From positions 1,758,560-1,822,559 of the forward strand of contig OZ038434.1 in the NCBI GenBank assembly GCA_964036275.1: a stretch of DNA of 64,000 bases, written 5' to 3'. This document shows, piece after piece, positions 1 to 12,316 of the stretch. This DNA comes from Litoditis marina (lineage: Eukaryota; Nematoda; Chromadorea; Rhabditida; Rhabditidae). The notes under the pieces are model-generated. The model made no database searches. It saw nothing but the letters and a program-made list of their open reading frames with translations, and was not told the DNA's origin. Position 1 is the stretch's first letter; every line of letters begins with the position of its first letter. The position numbers and the translations under genes were made by a program.

Positions 1-237
1 AGACAAAGAGATATATTCAGACAAAGTGAGAAAGACATAGATGAAGTAACAGAGAGAGATAGATGCAACCAATGAACCAATGAAAACATAGCGAAAACAA
101 CTTTAAATGCTATATCTAAAACGAGTCTAATATTTCAGTAAAAGCGCTAATTCACTTCATTTAGTTTCTTTCTACTTCCTCGAAAGGGAATAATGACAAA
201 TTTTCGGAAAGCATAGAAAACAAGTCAAAATATTTAC

Positions 238-390
238 CTCTGTTCATATAGGGGCAGGCGGCGGCGAGTCGCGCGGCGACCGCGGCGTCCGCGATCGCGA
301 CGGGCGGCGTCGCGTTCCGGAAACAATTCAACTTCGAGTTCTGAATCTTGTGGCACGTGTCGTACATGACACAGTTCCCGTCTACTTTCC
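238..390 (-). CDS. NPC1-like exon (partial gene, left edge)
   Basis: An internal exon of a gene that continues past the left edge. It has a TTTTCAG acceptor just above 390 and a GTAAAT donor just below 238. It encodes about 51 residues with the spacing CVMYDTCH, then LNCF, then CPYMN. This is the cysteine pattern of the Niemann-Pick C1 N-terminal sterol-binding domain directly after its signal peptide (in that family C-x-x-x-x-x-C, then NC, then CP). NPC1 moves cholesterol out of late endosomes. The exon is far more GC-rich than its surroundings because of an Ala/Arg-rich stretch before CPYMN. It starts after one base of a codon (phase 1) and leaves one base. The family call rests on one exon, so another secreted cysteine-rich protein remains possible. 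Confidence 0.6.
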
Positions 391-1723
391 CTGAAAATAA
401 ACCGCTAATCATTTCCCCTTTTTCGTGTTTTACTTTTCACATTAATTTTCATTTTTTCTTTCTTTTTCCTTGTCGTGGCTGTGTTCGAATAAAATAAGCT
501 CATCATGCACTCAACAGGGTGAAGTTTCATTTTTGCACTACATTTTTTTCAAAGAAAAACTAGGGATCTGTTTATAGTTTTCACTGACCTATTGACGAAG
601 TCAATAATAATATGAGGGATAGGAATAGAAACAGCTGATTCCTCTTGGCTCGGTGCCAGCATCCTTCTGGCGACGTCATATTATATTCTGATGACGTCAA
701 AATGATCCTTCTCGAAGAAATTGCAATGATTAGAGATGTCTTGGAGACATGCAAAACTGAAATGTTCGGCTATTGAGAAAATAAAAAAAAAGTGAAAAAG
801 ACCACATAATACTGAGAAAAAATAATAGGCGTGACTCTGTTGAAATGAGTCATTTACAGACATAAGGCCAAAATGAAGAGGAATATAAATTGAAACTTGC
901 AAAAGAGTTGACTTTATTCATTTAAAGCCTAATATTCAAAATTATATTGTCTTCAACCTATGTTTGCTATCTTTCTAATAATTGCTTGAAAACGGTAGTT
1001 GTCATTGGTCTGAAAAATTGCTCGAATGTCGCCATACATATTTAAGCCAGATACATGGAACAGATTTCGGCAGAATAGCTAAATAACTAACAAAATGTAT
1101 AATAAAGTAAAATTTAGTTAATAATAACAATAGTATTAATCGGAAATTGTATCAACAGAACCAACTTTGATATCAATCGAGTAGCAGCCTAGTTGAATGA
1201 TAAATAAAAATGAGGAAAGACGCCCGAAAAATGAGGAAAGTCCATGGAAACAGAGAAGATAACAGGTATACTGTTGGTCAATTGCAAAGTCACGTGTAAC
1301 ATGTTAAGTACAGCAGAACTATGAAAAAGTGCACGATTTCTCATTAGAACGATAACTTAACGTGACTTTTCATTTTCTTTTAGTATACACGGAGTAGTAG
1401 ACCGTTTCTCTTTCGAAAAAATGTTAAAATTAAACAACCAGATACCAAGACCAAGATATTTCAATGAAAGTTTGGATCATGTGTGCATTAGTACATTGAA
1501 ATATGTTATCTCTAGTAATCTAGTCTGAATCATTGTAAAAGGGAAGGTCTAACTATGCAATTGTTCGCAGAATACTTTTTCTCTCGTTGCTAACTGAGGC
1601 CACGCCCCCAAGAAACGCCTTCGTCTCATCTTTTCTGAATGCTAGCTCATTTTGCTGTTTTTGCTACTGATAAACATCCGTGTCTAGCTTTCTCAATTGG
1701 GACGGTAAAACTTATTGTAAAAT
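391..1723. other. Non-coding stretch before the GA microsatellite
   Basis: AT-rich DNA with no reading frame that looks coding. It includes one copy of a small inverted-repeat element (1267-1386). It should lie inside the first intron or 5' flank of the NPC1-like gene. Confidence 0.5.
1267..1386. mobile_element. Small inverted-repeat element, GTCACGTG family, copy 1
   Basis: It begins TATACTGTTGG, carries GTCACGTG and ACAGCAGAA near one end, and returns as AACGTGAC and AGTATA at the other end. Relatives lie at 4229-4360 (opposite orientation), 5886-6012 and 8928-9071. It has no coding capacity and looks like a MITE. Confidence 0.65.
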
Positions 1724-1797
<74 letters not shown>

Positions 1798-1830
1798 GAG
1801 AGAGAGTGAGAAAGAGAAAGAGGGGGGGAG
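1724..1830. repeat. (GA)n microsatellite
   Basis: A nearly pure run of GA dinucleotides decaying into purine-rich sequence. The Arg-Glu repeat reading frame through it is an artefact. Confidence 0.95.
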
Positions 1831-2599
1831 CTATAAAGACAAAACTCGAAACAATTTCATGCTCATAGAGAAGTTAACAGATTTAAATGCAATATTTTTT
1901 CGCTTCTGTCTTGACAAAGTTTTTGAATTTCGACAAAGTTTTTGAATTTCGTTAAAGTTTTTCCACTAATAATAGTAACTCTTCGAAAAAATTAGTGAAA
2001 ACCAGTTTTCCACTCAAAAGTGCACTGGAGCCAGGTAATATTTCAGCGGTATTTGCGTATACTTTGGCAATATCAGGTTTCCGAGAAATGCCAATCAAAC
2101 GGTCGACCAAGTTTCACTATTATATTAGAGCTCGAGCTCTACTTTAATCAGACCAGTAAAAGTTGAACTCAATACGAGATAAGTTTAAATTTAAGTTAAT
2201 GTTCCCTAAACTTTTCAAGAAGTTCGACAGTAGCCAGTTAACTTTCTATTACTTTTTGATGAAGCGTGAAGATAAAAAAAAACATTATTTTTAATGAACT
2301 TTCCGCTCGTTTTCTTGAGAATGATGAGATGAAGCTGAACAATCAGGATCAGCGAGTCTTGGCTTCAATTGATTCGAATGTTGCACGGGGGAGAAAAAGT
2401 AAACATTGGCGAAACGACAAGTTGCTTCTATAACATATATCTGTGAAAAAAAGGTATTAACTAGCAACACTTCTACTATGTCCAATGTTCGACGATCAAC
2501 ATCGAACAGTACCAAAGATCAACAAAAAAGGAGCGTAGACAGAGAAAGACGGAGAGGGGAAAAGGAAGAAATAGAGAGCCAGAGGGCGAGGATAGTGAA

Positions 2600-2795
2600 G
2601 AAAGAGAACGAGAGAGAATGAGAGGGGAGAGGGAAGAGACAGGAAGATAGAGGTAGGCAAATGAAGATGAGAGAGAGAGAGATAGAGAGAGAGAGGGAGG
2701 GAGGGAGAGAGAAATAGAGAGAGCGAGACAGAGAGATAGAGGGAGAGAGAGAGAGAGAGATAGCAATAAAAAATATGAGAGAGAGAGATACGTGG
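2600..2795. repeat. Impure (GA)n / polypurine tract
   Basis: About 200 bases of almost uninterrupted purines on the plus strand, mostly GA with GGGA interruptions. It generates long Ser-Leu frames on the minus strand that should be ignored. Confidence 0.9.
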
Positions 2796-3080
2796 TGGGT
2801 TTGAAGTGAGAACCAGCCCCACCCCGTCTGTCTACGTCGAATGTTTGAGTTGGATGCCTCATCCAGGCGGTTTTGCACACAAACGCCGCGTCAAATTCCT
2901 TTTGGTTGCGCAATAAACACTCGAGAGATCAAACTACAGAGTATTCAATGAAATAATGATACACTGACTCGAATTTTTTTTTACGGGAACGTGAACAAAA
3001 TTGTACATACATGAAAAAGTGTTGATGTTGGCTCATATGGTGGTTGTACGAAAGTAGTGGTAGTCTGTTCTCGAACGCGG

Positions 3081-3526
3081 TATAGTTCATTTCACCCATC
3101 GATAGCAGTCAGCCATGCTGGCCGAGCGCACCCTACATTGCAGGCGACTGATCTGGCAGCTTGCCAGTCTTTTCATTGCAAATAAATATTCGAAAACTGG
3201 TTATTTTAGTATTTTTGCAACGTTTTTGTTTTCAAAAGGTTACCACATGATCGGGGAGTAATTTAAACAACTTTTTGTGCGATAAAATAAGCATTGAAAA
3301 ACGGCCAGAGAAGATGGTTGGATATCACTGTTTTTAGTTTGGTCCCATCATGTTCAGATGTCCGGCTGCTTGTGGGCGCCGCGCCACCTATCGCAGCTGA
3401 GTTCAATACCCAGTTGGTGCATAATTTTGATTAGGCTGATCGCTGTTGGAAACTTTCCAACACAATTGACTCCGCCCACTAAAATCTACTGTAACTGGCT
3501 GCTATCGATGGGTGAAACGAACTATA
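3081..3526. mobile_element. TIR element, TATAGTTC family, copy 1
   Basis: It starts TATAGTTCATTTCACCCATC and ends with the near-perfect inverse GATGGGTGAAACGAACTATA. About 30 bases of each end pair, and the outer TA on each side could be a mariner-like target duplication. It is 446 bp with no transposase frame. Related ends bound 5631-5866 and 48843-49117. Confidence 0.7.
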
Positions 3527-4228
3527 GATCGTCCATATAACGCCTTTTTAATTGACTGGGAGCTACAACCAGGGCAGAACAGAATACAATGTTAATTATA
3601 ACTTTTCATGTGTTCACCCTTATAGTTTACAAAGGTTCCCATGAATATATGATTCTTAAAGTTATTTTAACTGAACTAATTAACGTTCCCTCTATCGATG
3701 TTTCGAAGCTGGGTAGCTTGTCATCAAGTTTGCCTAATGATGGATTGCGCCTAGTTGAAAACAACACTCAATTTATAACCTAACTCCTTTTACGAGGTAC
3801 TCTTTTTAAATGAGTGACACGCAAAACATTAGGATCATGAAATTGTTGCACAACTTCGTGTTTTGCAACTTGGAGTGCGAGCTCATTATCAAACTATCAA
3901 AACTATCAAACAGAAAATTTCTAGCGAAGCAGTAGTTTTTTATCATCTCAATTCAAGTTCTGATAGAAATTGGTTTCAGAAAGGTGTCAAAAAACATATT
4001 CTTCAGAATGTGGTCTAGGCGGCCTCTGACGCACTCTGCTGCTGTTCTTTGAAAGTCGCGCGACACCGCGCGCGGAGTTCTGTTTGCATTTTCTTTGTTG
4101 CGCAGGGGCAGCTTAATAGCAAATAATCAACTGACGGTTTGATCAAAATATTTGAAGACCTATTTCGACCTCCTACGCCGCCTACGCGACGTGTCCACGT
4201 ATTCTGACGTTGGGGCAAACTAACAACA

Positions 4229-4360
4229 TACTAGAAGTAAATTGAATTGTCACGTAAAGTAAGCATTCTAATGAGGAATCGTGCACTTTGTCATTGCACG
4301 TTTCTAGTTCTGCTGTGCTTAACATCTTTCACGTGACTCTGGAATTGACTAACAGTATAC
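4229..4360. mobile_element. GTCACGTG family element, copy 2 (inverted)
   Basis: It matches the copy at 1267-1386 in reverse. It begins near TACTAGAAG, continues TTGTCACG, passes GTGCACTTTGTCATTGCACG, and ends CACGTGACTC then AGTATAC. Confidence 0.6.
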
Positions 4361-4687
4361 TGTTCTTTTCATTCCTATTGAGACTCCTACAGTAAGATTA
4401 CAAAACTTCCAGGCCGATGCATTTTATTCTGGTACCCTATTACATGAAGTGTTCAGGAATGTTCTCGACAAAGTTGACGTTTGCGCTCGAAAATATTCAT
4501 TGGGAAGTTTGAATGTGTAACTCACGGGCATCTGATGAGAATCACCCTTGAAGGGTATTATACGTGATAATTTCAAAGCAATGAAAGAACGTAAAATAGG
4601 TCAACATTACGTGAGATGCTCATGACCTACATCTGAACTGGAGCCTGTCACTGCTTTGAAAAGCCGGTAGTGGTAGCAGTTTGAAAA

Positions 4688-4813
4688 TTTAAAGAAGGAC
4701 GATCGTGTGGACCAATCTCGTGTCAACGGTCCTTTAAACTGCAATTCAAGAATGTATTGCAGTTTAAAGGACTGAACCGTTGCGATTGGACCACATAATC
4801 GTCCTTCTTTAAC
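4688..4813. mobile_element. GGACGAT palindromic MITE, copy 1
   Basis: About 120 bp that folds almost completely on itself. The ends are AAAGAAGGACGAT and ATCGTCCTTCTTT, and the core arms are CCTTTAAACTGCAATT and its inverse GTATTGCAGTTTAAAGG. Three relatives lie in introns at 35402-35526, 43617-43730 and 46983-47097. Confidence 0.8.
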
Positions 4814-5630
4814 TTTTCATCAGACCAAATGAAATTGCTAAAAAAAAATTGTTGAACGCCGGGGCAAGGCTAAATTGTCAGGTTATTTTACTACGAAATA
4901 TTTGCGTTTTTATAGAATGAGATCATACATACAAAACGATAGTAAACACTTGGATCGCTAGATATATAATACAGAGAAAGGGTTTGGCATGACGTCACGT
5001 TTTCGATGAGAGTACATCCTGTAAAAACCTCAGTATTTGTCCTTGGGTTTTAGATAGCAGAAAGGAAAACATTTCGAATGGTTATGAGTCATTTGAAATG
5101 ATAAAGAAAGTAGGGCATTGAAATGTATGACTCGCCATCAATTCATGATTAATAAAATGTAGTTTACAACACAACACCCACGGCAACATTTCTTCTTATT
5201 AGAAAGCAGACCAAATTGAGAAAATACGTTATTGTTCTTTGTTCTTAGTTTGTTCTCAGTTCTTTACAGAGGGGGGGGGGTTGTTAAGTTACAATCTTTT
5301 TCTAGATGAGATGTACTCATTGTGAGCAAAATTCAAATTCAACAAACGAAAATCGGCTCACATTAGAGCAGAACGAGATCAGAAATGGACAATAATGACC
5401 AGAAACAATCTGTGATTCTTCTTTCTATTTTGAGCCATGTCGCATCAACAACTAGCTAAGCATATGAGTTTTTGAGGTTTTTCGAATTAAATTTTTTTCG
5501 GTCTAATTAATCAAAAGAAGTAGTGTAAAGTACTTGATTGACGACAGAAGAACCCAAGCGAAGCCCGAAAACTGTTCTAGCCCAGAGCGCAACGCGAGAG
5601 ACGCAGAATGGGATGAAGGTACCGGGATGT

Positions 5631-5866
5631 TATAGTTCGTTCCACCCACTTATAACCTTCTACAGTAATCTGCTCAAACTTTGAGGTCTAAGTTCGTTAT
5701 GTGGACGTTTTTAGATTTCCTCAAAATTTTGGCAGTGTCTTCTACACCTTTACTACTACAATCTGGAAAAGTTTGAAACAAAGATAACGGATCATTCATT
5801 AGGAAAAGCTTCCTAAACTTTTCACGGATTACTGTAGAAGTACATCGATTGGTGAAACAGACTATA
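5631..5866. mobile_element. TATAGTTC family TIR element, copy 2
   Basis: It begins TATAGTTCGTTCCACCCA and ends TTGGTGAAACAGACTATA. CTACAGTAATC and its inverse sit just inside the ends. It is 236 bp, clearly related to 48843-49117 through its interior (TTGGCAGTGTCTT) and to 3081-3526 by its ends. Confidence 0.65.
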
Positions 5867-5885
5867 TGTATACGCCCTATGCTGT

Positions 5886-6012
5886 CAGTCAAACAGTCAC
5901 GTGAAACATGTTAAACACAGCAGAAGTCAGAAGTCAGAAACGTGAAATGAGAAAGTACACGATGTCATTAGAATGCTGACGTTACGTGACTATTCATTTT
6001 ACTTCCAGTATA
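5886..6012. mobile_element. GTCACGTG family element, copy 3
   Basis: It carries CAGTCACGTGAAACATGTTA and ACACAGCAGAA near its left end and TTACGTGAC and CAGTATA at its right end, as in the other three copies. Confidence 0.6.
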
Positions 6013-6210
6013 AGTAGTCTCGTCTCTTGGGGGATCGGAATGCGTTCAAATAAGAGACGGGCGGGAATACAAATCACTGGATGTCGGAAATCGAGAAGTT
6101 TGGTGCAGAATGAGAACAAACCAAGGAAGACAGAACTTATAAAGAAAGCCTACGACAGGGAAAGAGAGAGAGGAAGAGAGAGAGGGAGAAGTTATAGAAA
6201 AAGGAGATAT

Positions 6211-6397
6211 CTGAAGGTAAAAACCGAGTTGTTTACCAAGGTTCGCCGAAAACCCAAGTTGTAAATCAAGGATCAGACTTTTACAGAAAACTTGGTGCAC
6301 AATTGTGCACCAGTCTTTGATTTCACAACTTGATAATATCAACTAGTGACCAATTTGGTGGGCGAACCTTGGTAAACAACTCGGTTTTTAACTTCAG
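6211..6397. mobile_element. Short TIR element (about 38-bp terminal repeats)
   Basis: The left end reads CTGAAGGTAAAAACCGAG then TTGTTTACCAAGGTTCGCC. The right end is its inverse (GGCGAACCTTGGTAAACAAC then CTCGGTTTTTAACTTCAG) with one mismatch in the outer part. The interior of about 110 bp is non-coding. Confidence 0.75.
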
Positions 6398-6916
6398 AGA
6401 TGGCGAGAGGGAATTGAAAATTTTCATTTCTTTCTTTTTCAGTCCCAAAACGAAATTTGATACGAAAAATGCAACACTTTGTATCGTCAAACTTATACTT
6501 TGTTCTAGAACGAAAAAAATAATGCTATTTTCACAATTATGTAAATGGCCAGACCATCTTGTCAACCATAATTCTGGGGTGCTCCGTGAAAATGAAAAAG
6601 CGAGAGGCCGAGATATTCGATTACGAAAAAAGCCCATTACCTTCTTTCTCAGCATAAGTGCTTCTTATTTTACGATCTCAATTCATGGTGATATAGGTGA
6701 ATTCCATAGTGCATTTTACTTTTTTTGTGCATTCATGATTAATAGATTTTGGCAGGTTGTTTCTAGAAAAGAAGAAATTTTCTTCGACCCTCGTCACATT
6801 CAGCTTATCAAGAATTGTCCATACTTATAACGATGAATTTTAGAGCAAGCGACAGTGATGAAGAACTGAGCATACGGAGGTAACAGAGATGGATGAACAG
6901 GAGGTAGAAAAGATAT

Positions 6917-6954
6917 ATAGAGGGAGAGAGAGGGGAGAGAGCGGAAGAGATAGC

Positions 6955-7038
<84 letters not shown>

Positions 7039-7052
7039 GAGAGAGAGAAACA
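6917..7052. repeat. (GA)n microsatellite
   Basis: A long GA run with occasional GATA and GAAA interruptions. Confidence 0.95.
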
Positions 7053-7059
7053 AACCAAT

Positions 7060-8927
7060 GACGGCCCGAAAGCTTCTTACAAAGAGATAGGATAACTGAG
7101 ATAATCATTGCGGTGAAACGGGATGAATTCTTTTCAAAACTACGTCAGAGGGCTGGATATTGCGTCGAGGATGACACCAATCCCACGTGGATATATCGAA
7201 AATGCATGAACAACAACAGTCTACAACATGTTTACGATGTACCTGCCCTTGTTTTCAGAAATGACCATGACGTCAAGTATGGAGGACATTGGAACGTCAT
7301 TATGTTTGAAAAAGATAGGAGGAATATCAGTGGTTACGCGAATAAATTGTACGCAGAGAAAGAGGTATTTATCTGAATTAACGCTGTGTGCACTCTGAAA
7401 CATAGCTAGAATGTAAAGATCGCGTGAGGTAGGAGACACAGAAATGTGAACTACACGCATAAAAGACTGTACTCAGGAGCTCGTATGCAAAACTGAACCA
7501 AAACCAAAGTATACGGAGTGACCAAATCACTGTTGTAGTTTGATGTCGATATTCACAATGATTTGTGCATTTCGACCGAAAAGCAACGGGATCAAACTAC
7601 AAACACAGAGGAAAACAGTGAGATTTCGGTACCGACGAAGGTCATGCGACCCTCCATTGAGTGGATAGCTCCCATGTGACAAAAATGCACTCTACACTAA
7701 CTCAATTGTCAATTTCACAGTTGATTTCGGGACGTGGGTGCCAACAGCATAACAACATAGAAACATAGAGCATGTTTCATCAATGTCAAAATAGTCACGT
7801 GGCACAGGAAAACATATCAGCGAGTTGTTTTTAAAAATTTACCAGGCGTGTGATTTAATACTAGTTGGTATATAGGTTTAGTTTGTTCTGTTTTGAATTA
7901 AAATTTACTCAAAAGTACGTTGTGCGGACTTCTATCGAAACATTCTACATATAAATTAGGCGGACACAAATAATAACGAACAGGTTTGAAAATATACGTG
8001 ATCAGAATTCTACATTGAGACCACCCAACTTTAGCCTAAAAATAGACTTATCCCAAATTCTCTTGGACTCAAACAAACTCAAAAATGCACTAAGATCAAA
8101 CTCTAACCAGAGAAGAATTGAATAATACAACTGGATTTTCTGTTTTTCCTGTCAGGATACAATTTATCCTTTTGAAAAATGTTTTTTTCGGTATGAACAT
8201 GATAAAGCAACCAGCACACTTTCTAAAACCGAGGTTGTTGGAAGGCACATGAGTGTGCGTTAATGATTGAACGAGCCGCACCAGATGGTTTGGCGGTTCG
8301 CCAGGAAAAACGGCCAATATTTCATTGTGCTGTCCAATTATTACCCTCCCGTTTCAAAACGGTGACCGTGAAAATTTCGAAATCTAATTCGAAATCATAA
8401 TTTCTCAATAACAACACTAAAAAACAGGTGAAAATCAGAAATACTGTAATTTTGGGCAATTTTCAAATATTTAGTGGCGACTTGCGGTGTTTCCGGCTCT
8501 TTTTAACAAATGACGTGCATTCAAAGGGAGGGGAGCTGGATATCATATTTCGAATGACTTGAAAAAGGCAGATGGAAATAGAAAAAGGAAGCGCCTGAGA
8601 TATATTTTCAACTGAAAACAAAGGAACGAATTATTTAACTGCTATAACTATCATGATGCTTATGCTTCGAAAACTATAATTCAGCAGCATCATAGTTATC
8701 TCGCAGTTTACATAACAAATATTATACATCAATGAATCTTGCAGAATAGAACAATATAGAGTTTTCTATAAAGATGTTTGTCGGATTATTAGTTGTGGGA
8801 ATGGACAGGAAGTCGATAATCCCGTCCAATGTGTACTTTGGTCTGTGGCGGCAAACTACGTGACCCGTGAAGGGATCGGTCAGCTATGAACCAGAAACTG
8901 TTCCCGAGAAAACACTTATCCAGTTAG
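7060..8927. other. Non-coding stretch
   Basis: No supported gene. An 87-codon plus-strand frame at 7113-7376 has no splice context and no family resemblance. A pair of GATCAAACTACA / TAGTTTGAT motifs (7530-7610) marks another small inverted-repeat element. A 70-bp hairpin sits at 8636-8708. Confidence 0.45.
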
Positions 8928-9071
8928 GTATACTAGAAGGGAAACATCTGTCTGATATCACATATACGTGGAACATGTAAAACACAGCAGAACTCAGAAA
9001 CGTGCAATGACAAAGTGCACGATGCTTAGAAAGTCAACTTTACTTGACTTTTCATTCAATTTACCCATACA
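8928..9071. mobile_element. GTCACGTG family element, copy 4 (diverged)
   Basis: It shares GGAACATGTAAAACACAGCA and GTGCACGATG with the other copies, but the CACGTG core has changed to TACGTG. Confidence 0.55.
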
Positions 9072-9409
9072 ATAATGAGAGACGCAGAAACTGTCTTGTA
9101 CACTATAGAATGAGTAGAACTATAATACCCCAAGAGGTTTATATTTTCCATGCTATATGTGTTTACTGCCTAAGATCCTATAATTGTTATTTACAAATAG
9201 TGTTTTCGCTGAATATGAATAAAAACCACATATAGGATAAACGGCAACGATTGACAAGAAAGTTAGAGACGCGGAGTAACAAATTAGAAAATGACAATTC
9301 CACAATGGAGCAGATGAGTCATTTCAGCGTAGCGAGTTAGCCTTGAGGGGTATTTCACATATGTCATCGATTGTGGAGGGATGAGTCAGACGGTTAGATA
9401 GTTCTCTTT

Positions 9410-9531
9410 CTATATATCTCTCTTTCTCTCTCTCTCTTTCTCTCTTTCTATTTCTCTATCTCTTTTAGCTTTCCCTCTCTTTCTGCTTTCTCTCTCATCT
9501 CTCTTTCTCCTTCTCTCTTTCTCTCACTCAA
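9410..9531. repeat. CT-rich microsatellite
   Basis: Pyrimidine tract of CTCTCT and CTTTCTC units, the reverse-orientation counterpart of the GA tracts. Confidence 0.9.
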
Positions 9532-9539
9532 TACTCGGA

Positions 9540-11656
9540 AACGATATCACAAACTGTTTTTATTCATTTACATATTTACTGCATCCGGTCAAGATAGCAA
9601 AACGGAGTAGAGGGTGTGAACGCAAGAATGACAGTTGTGAGAAATGACCTTGCTCTACTAAGCAACTGCGAGAAACTTTGGTCTTTTTCTCGGGATATAG
9701 GTTACGTTTCTTGGAAAAGTACAAGTCAATTTGAACACAGATACAATAGTATATACTTCGGAAGATCTAATTGTTTTGCGTGTTTTTTAGAACTTTTCTA
9801 GTAATTTTTTGAAGCGCATACTTTTTGAAGAGTATAACTTTAAGTTGAAGTGTGTATAGGTTGCTGGATAAAATAGACCAATTAATAGCTTACTTGATAT
9901 AATTGGTTGCTTCAATAGCGTGCCTAATACAAATGTAGCTGAATGCGGTGAATTCGTTCTCCGTTAGTAGAAAATATAGTGATAACTTACCACAATGTCA
10001 ACACATTGTCTAAAGTACTGGTTGCTTCGAATATGATTTCAGATAAGTGTTTTTCACACGTTTTGAGAAATGTTGTTTCGTCAGCTGCTGAAAAAACCCT
10101 AAAAGAAATATTGTTTAAACTCAAACATGTTGAAAGAAACTTGAAAACTTTCTAGGCGTGCTGCCAAAGTTCAAAATTCGTGCAATTCAAGATAAATTGG
10201 AGATCCAATTTCGTGAAACGAGAGGACGGCAGGTTAGAAAGGCGCAAACTGTAGGACAGCTATAGGGAGTGACCAAACCTTAGTTATAGTTTGATCCCCA
10301 TGCGCCTCATGGTTCAGGAGTTGCTATCGAAAGTCAGGATCAACCAAAAACACATCGGGACAGGACGAAATTCACTGTATAGGCTTGTATTTGAAAGAGC
10401 GAACCCAGTACTTTCGCTTTTATAGCCGGCCGATCTCGATAGATCGGCGTAAATGTTTCTGAGTGATGGGGAAAATTTGAACTCCATCTATCTTTGGATT
10501 ACATCCGCCATGGATTATGTTGCGTATCTGCATAACGGGCCGTTCAATTTATTCAGTATAGTCCTAGACAGGTTATGAGTCACGACAAACATCGAAAACA
10601 CAGAAGAATACATAGACAGACAGTAGTGTGACGTTCATGAGTACCGTGAATGATTCAACCCCGGTAAGTGAACGCTAGATCTCTAGATGTCCCAATAAAA
10701 CGTTATTTGTAAGCGGTAACATAGAGTTAGGGCGTAGCGTACCACACAACGTAAGTGTTTGGAATTTGCAGGTGAAAGAAGACCGAAGAAAACTTAGTAA
10801 ACAACGCAGATAGCTGGGAGTGTGTGGCCTTCTCTAACAAGATACAGACGGAATTGAATAGTTCATTTTCAAATGTATGTTTGTTTCAAAGAGAACTAGC
10901 ACATATTTAACAAGCATCTAATAGATTGCACACTATACTCTATACTGTATCTTATCACTTAGAAAACGTGAGATTTAAGTAATAGTAGAGATGTGAACTA
11001 GAATGTGAGGAGATGATCGTCGGGTATTCTTTGGCTATTGCAGAAGTTGCGAGTTGCGCGAGAGTTGTTTACCAACTAATCAACTCTAGAATAATCTCAA
11101 GCCGCCCAGGGAAACCTAAATGTAATTTGCTGACAAACCCTAGTTGTTTTGCTGTAAAAAGGCAGAATCGATGCGGCTTTTCGATGGTTGTGGGGAAAGT
11201 CAGGCGAAATCGACAAACAAGTATTGTACGCAAAAGGTATGACCAAGGAAATGTTAACCGAGATTAGTGATACAATCATCTTACTCAATCAACTTCATAC
11301 AGAAACTTTTTAAATATATTTTGCTTTTCCCAATCACTTGTTGAAGAGTGAGAAGAGTTTGACAACGTCATGAGTAACCGTACTGTTTCGCCAGTGCCGT
11401 GTAAGATGTGAGAATGTCAGGAAGGTCAGGGGGCGAACCTTTCAGAACCACTACACGACTACTAGGTAGTTAAGCAATCACTGAATGTTGGTGCAGAAGT
11501 TTCCCGCCTGTGTTTCCTATACCATACAAATTTTACAAATCTCACATCTCGCCGCGATACAAATCGCTTGAAAGTGTGTATGTAGATTAAAAAATTGCAA
11601 AACGGCATCGGGGCTCCGGGATATTGTTGCATACAGCCTCAGGATTCGAAATATAG
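9540..11656. other. Non-coding stretch
   Basis: Nothing I can support as a gene. Short frames on both strands lack splice signals and recognisable motifs. A TAGTTTGATCC motif at about 10277 belongs to the small inverted repeat family also seen near 7530 and 35187. Confidence 0.4.
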
Positions 11657-12184
11657 CAAACTCGTTTAGTTATTTTCCACCATCAGGTCAGTGAGATTTT
11701 TTCCCTGGTTGGTATTCCATCCGAAGCCGTTGTTCTCCTTCATCATTTGGGCAAGCCACGTACTGATGGTTCTCTAAGACCACTTTGCGTGGAAATCGCC
11801 AAATTCGCCAAATTCCCTCATTTAAAAACTCTTTCTACTATGATGAGTTCGATTGCTGCCTATTCTAATTACAGCATCCGGAAAATGGAAACTCCTCAAC
11901 AACGTCGAGAAGGTTTTCTCGCGAGAAAAGCCAAACGTGACCTGTCAATGCCGCCCGCTGATCAAACTACAAATGCCGCGCCAGTTCAAGTGCCAATGGA
12001 CCAGACTACAATGACCTCTCCAGTCGAAGAAACTAGACATTCGCAAGTGAACAATTCTCACTCAAATGATACAAATCAAAGTTCCTTTGTTGATCTTGAT
12101 ACTTCTCCAAAGAAAGAAGAAGTTCCTAATTATGTCAATGTAAGGCATGAGATGGTGGCTTATATGGAAGCAAATGGTTTTTGA
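11657..12184 (+). pseudogene. Retrotransposon ORF1-like fragment
   Basis: An open frame of 175 codons before the stop. It is open upstream of its first ATG (11840) as far as a stop just before 11657, so it looks 5' truncated. Residues IFSLVGIPSEAVVLLHHLGK, followed by RTDGSLRPLCVE, match the LINE ORF1-type RNA-binding signature: a short helix, then R/H-LGK, then RPL-x-VE. METPQQRREGFLARKAKRDL then resembles the basic segment that follows the fold in those proteins. The tail is Ser/Asn-rich and ends VAYMEANGF. It is intronless and is followed at 12294-12316 by AATAAA and an ATTC repeat, which suits the 3' end of a LINE or half-LINE. The family call is inferred from motif shape only. A small host gene is the alternative. 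Confidence 0.5.
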
Positions 12185-12298
12185 TGTTATGTATATTGAT
12201 ACTATGTGATGTTCCTCATCGACATTTAGATTTGGCCTTTAACTCATTGATTTTCCATCTTATTTCATTATTGTATCACACGCCTTGTTTGCGTAATA

Positions 12299-12316
12299 AA
12301 TTCATTCATTCATTAC
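12299..12316 (+). repeat. (ATTC)n tail with poly(A) signal
   Basis: AATAAA at 12295 runs into four ATTC units about 115 bases after the stop codon of the ORF1-like frame. Simple-repeat tails like this are common at LINE 3' ends. Confidence 0.6.

Larger units (their letters stand above)
3527..5630. other. Non-coding stretch with two small palindromic elements
   Basis: No convincing gene. It holds an inverted copy of the GTCACGTG element (4229-4360) and a copy of the GGACGAT palindrome (4688-4813). A GC-rich patch at 4020-4210 has an open frame on the minus strand but no matching splice sites. Confidence 0.5.

Noticed and set aside
1680..1868. Arg-Glu repeat reading frame
   Set aside because: It is a translation of the GA microsatellite and has no other coding evidence.
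2476..2913. Long Ser/Leu-rich minus-strand frames
   Set aside because: They come from the polypurine tract at 2600-2795. All frames are open there by composition.
4015..4218. GC-rich minus-strand frame as an NPC1 exon
   Set aside because: No AG/GT pair bounds it in a usable phase and no motif matches.
6800..7108. Ser-Leu repeat frames on the minus strand
   Set aside because: Same artefact, from the GA run at 6917-7052.
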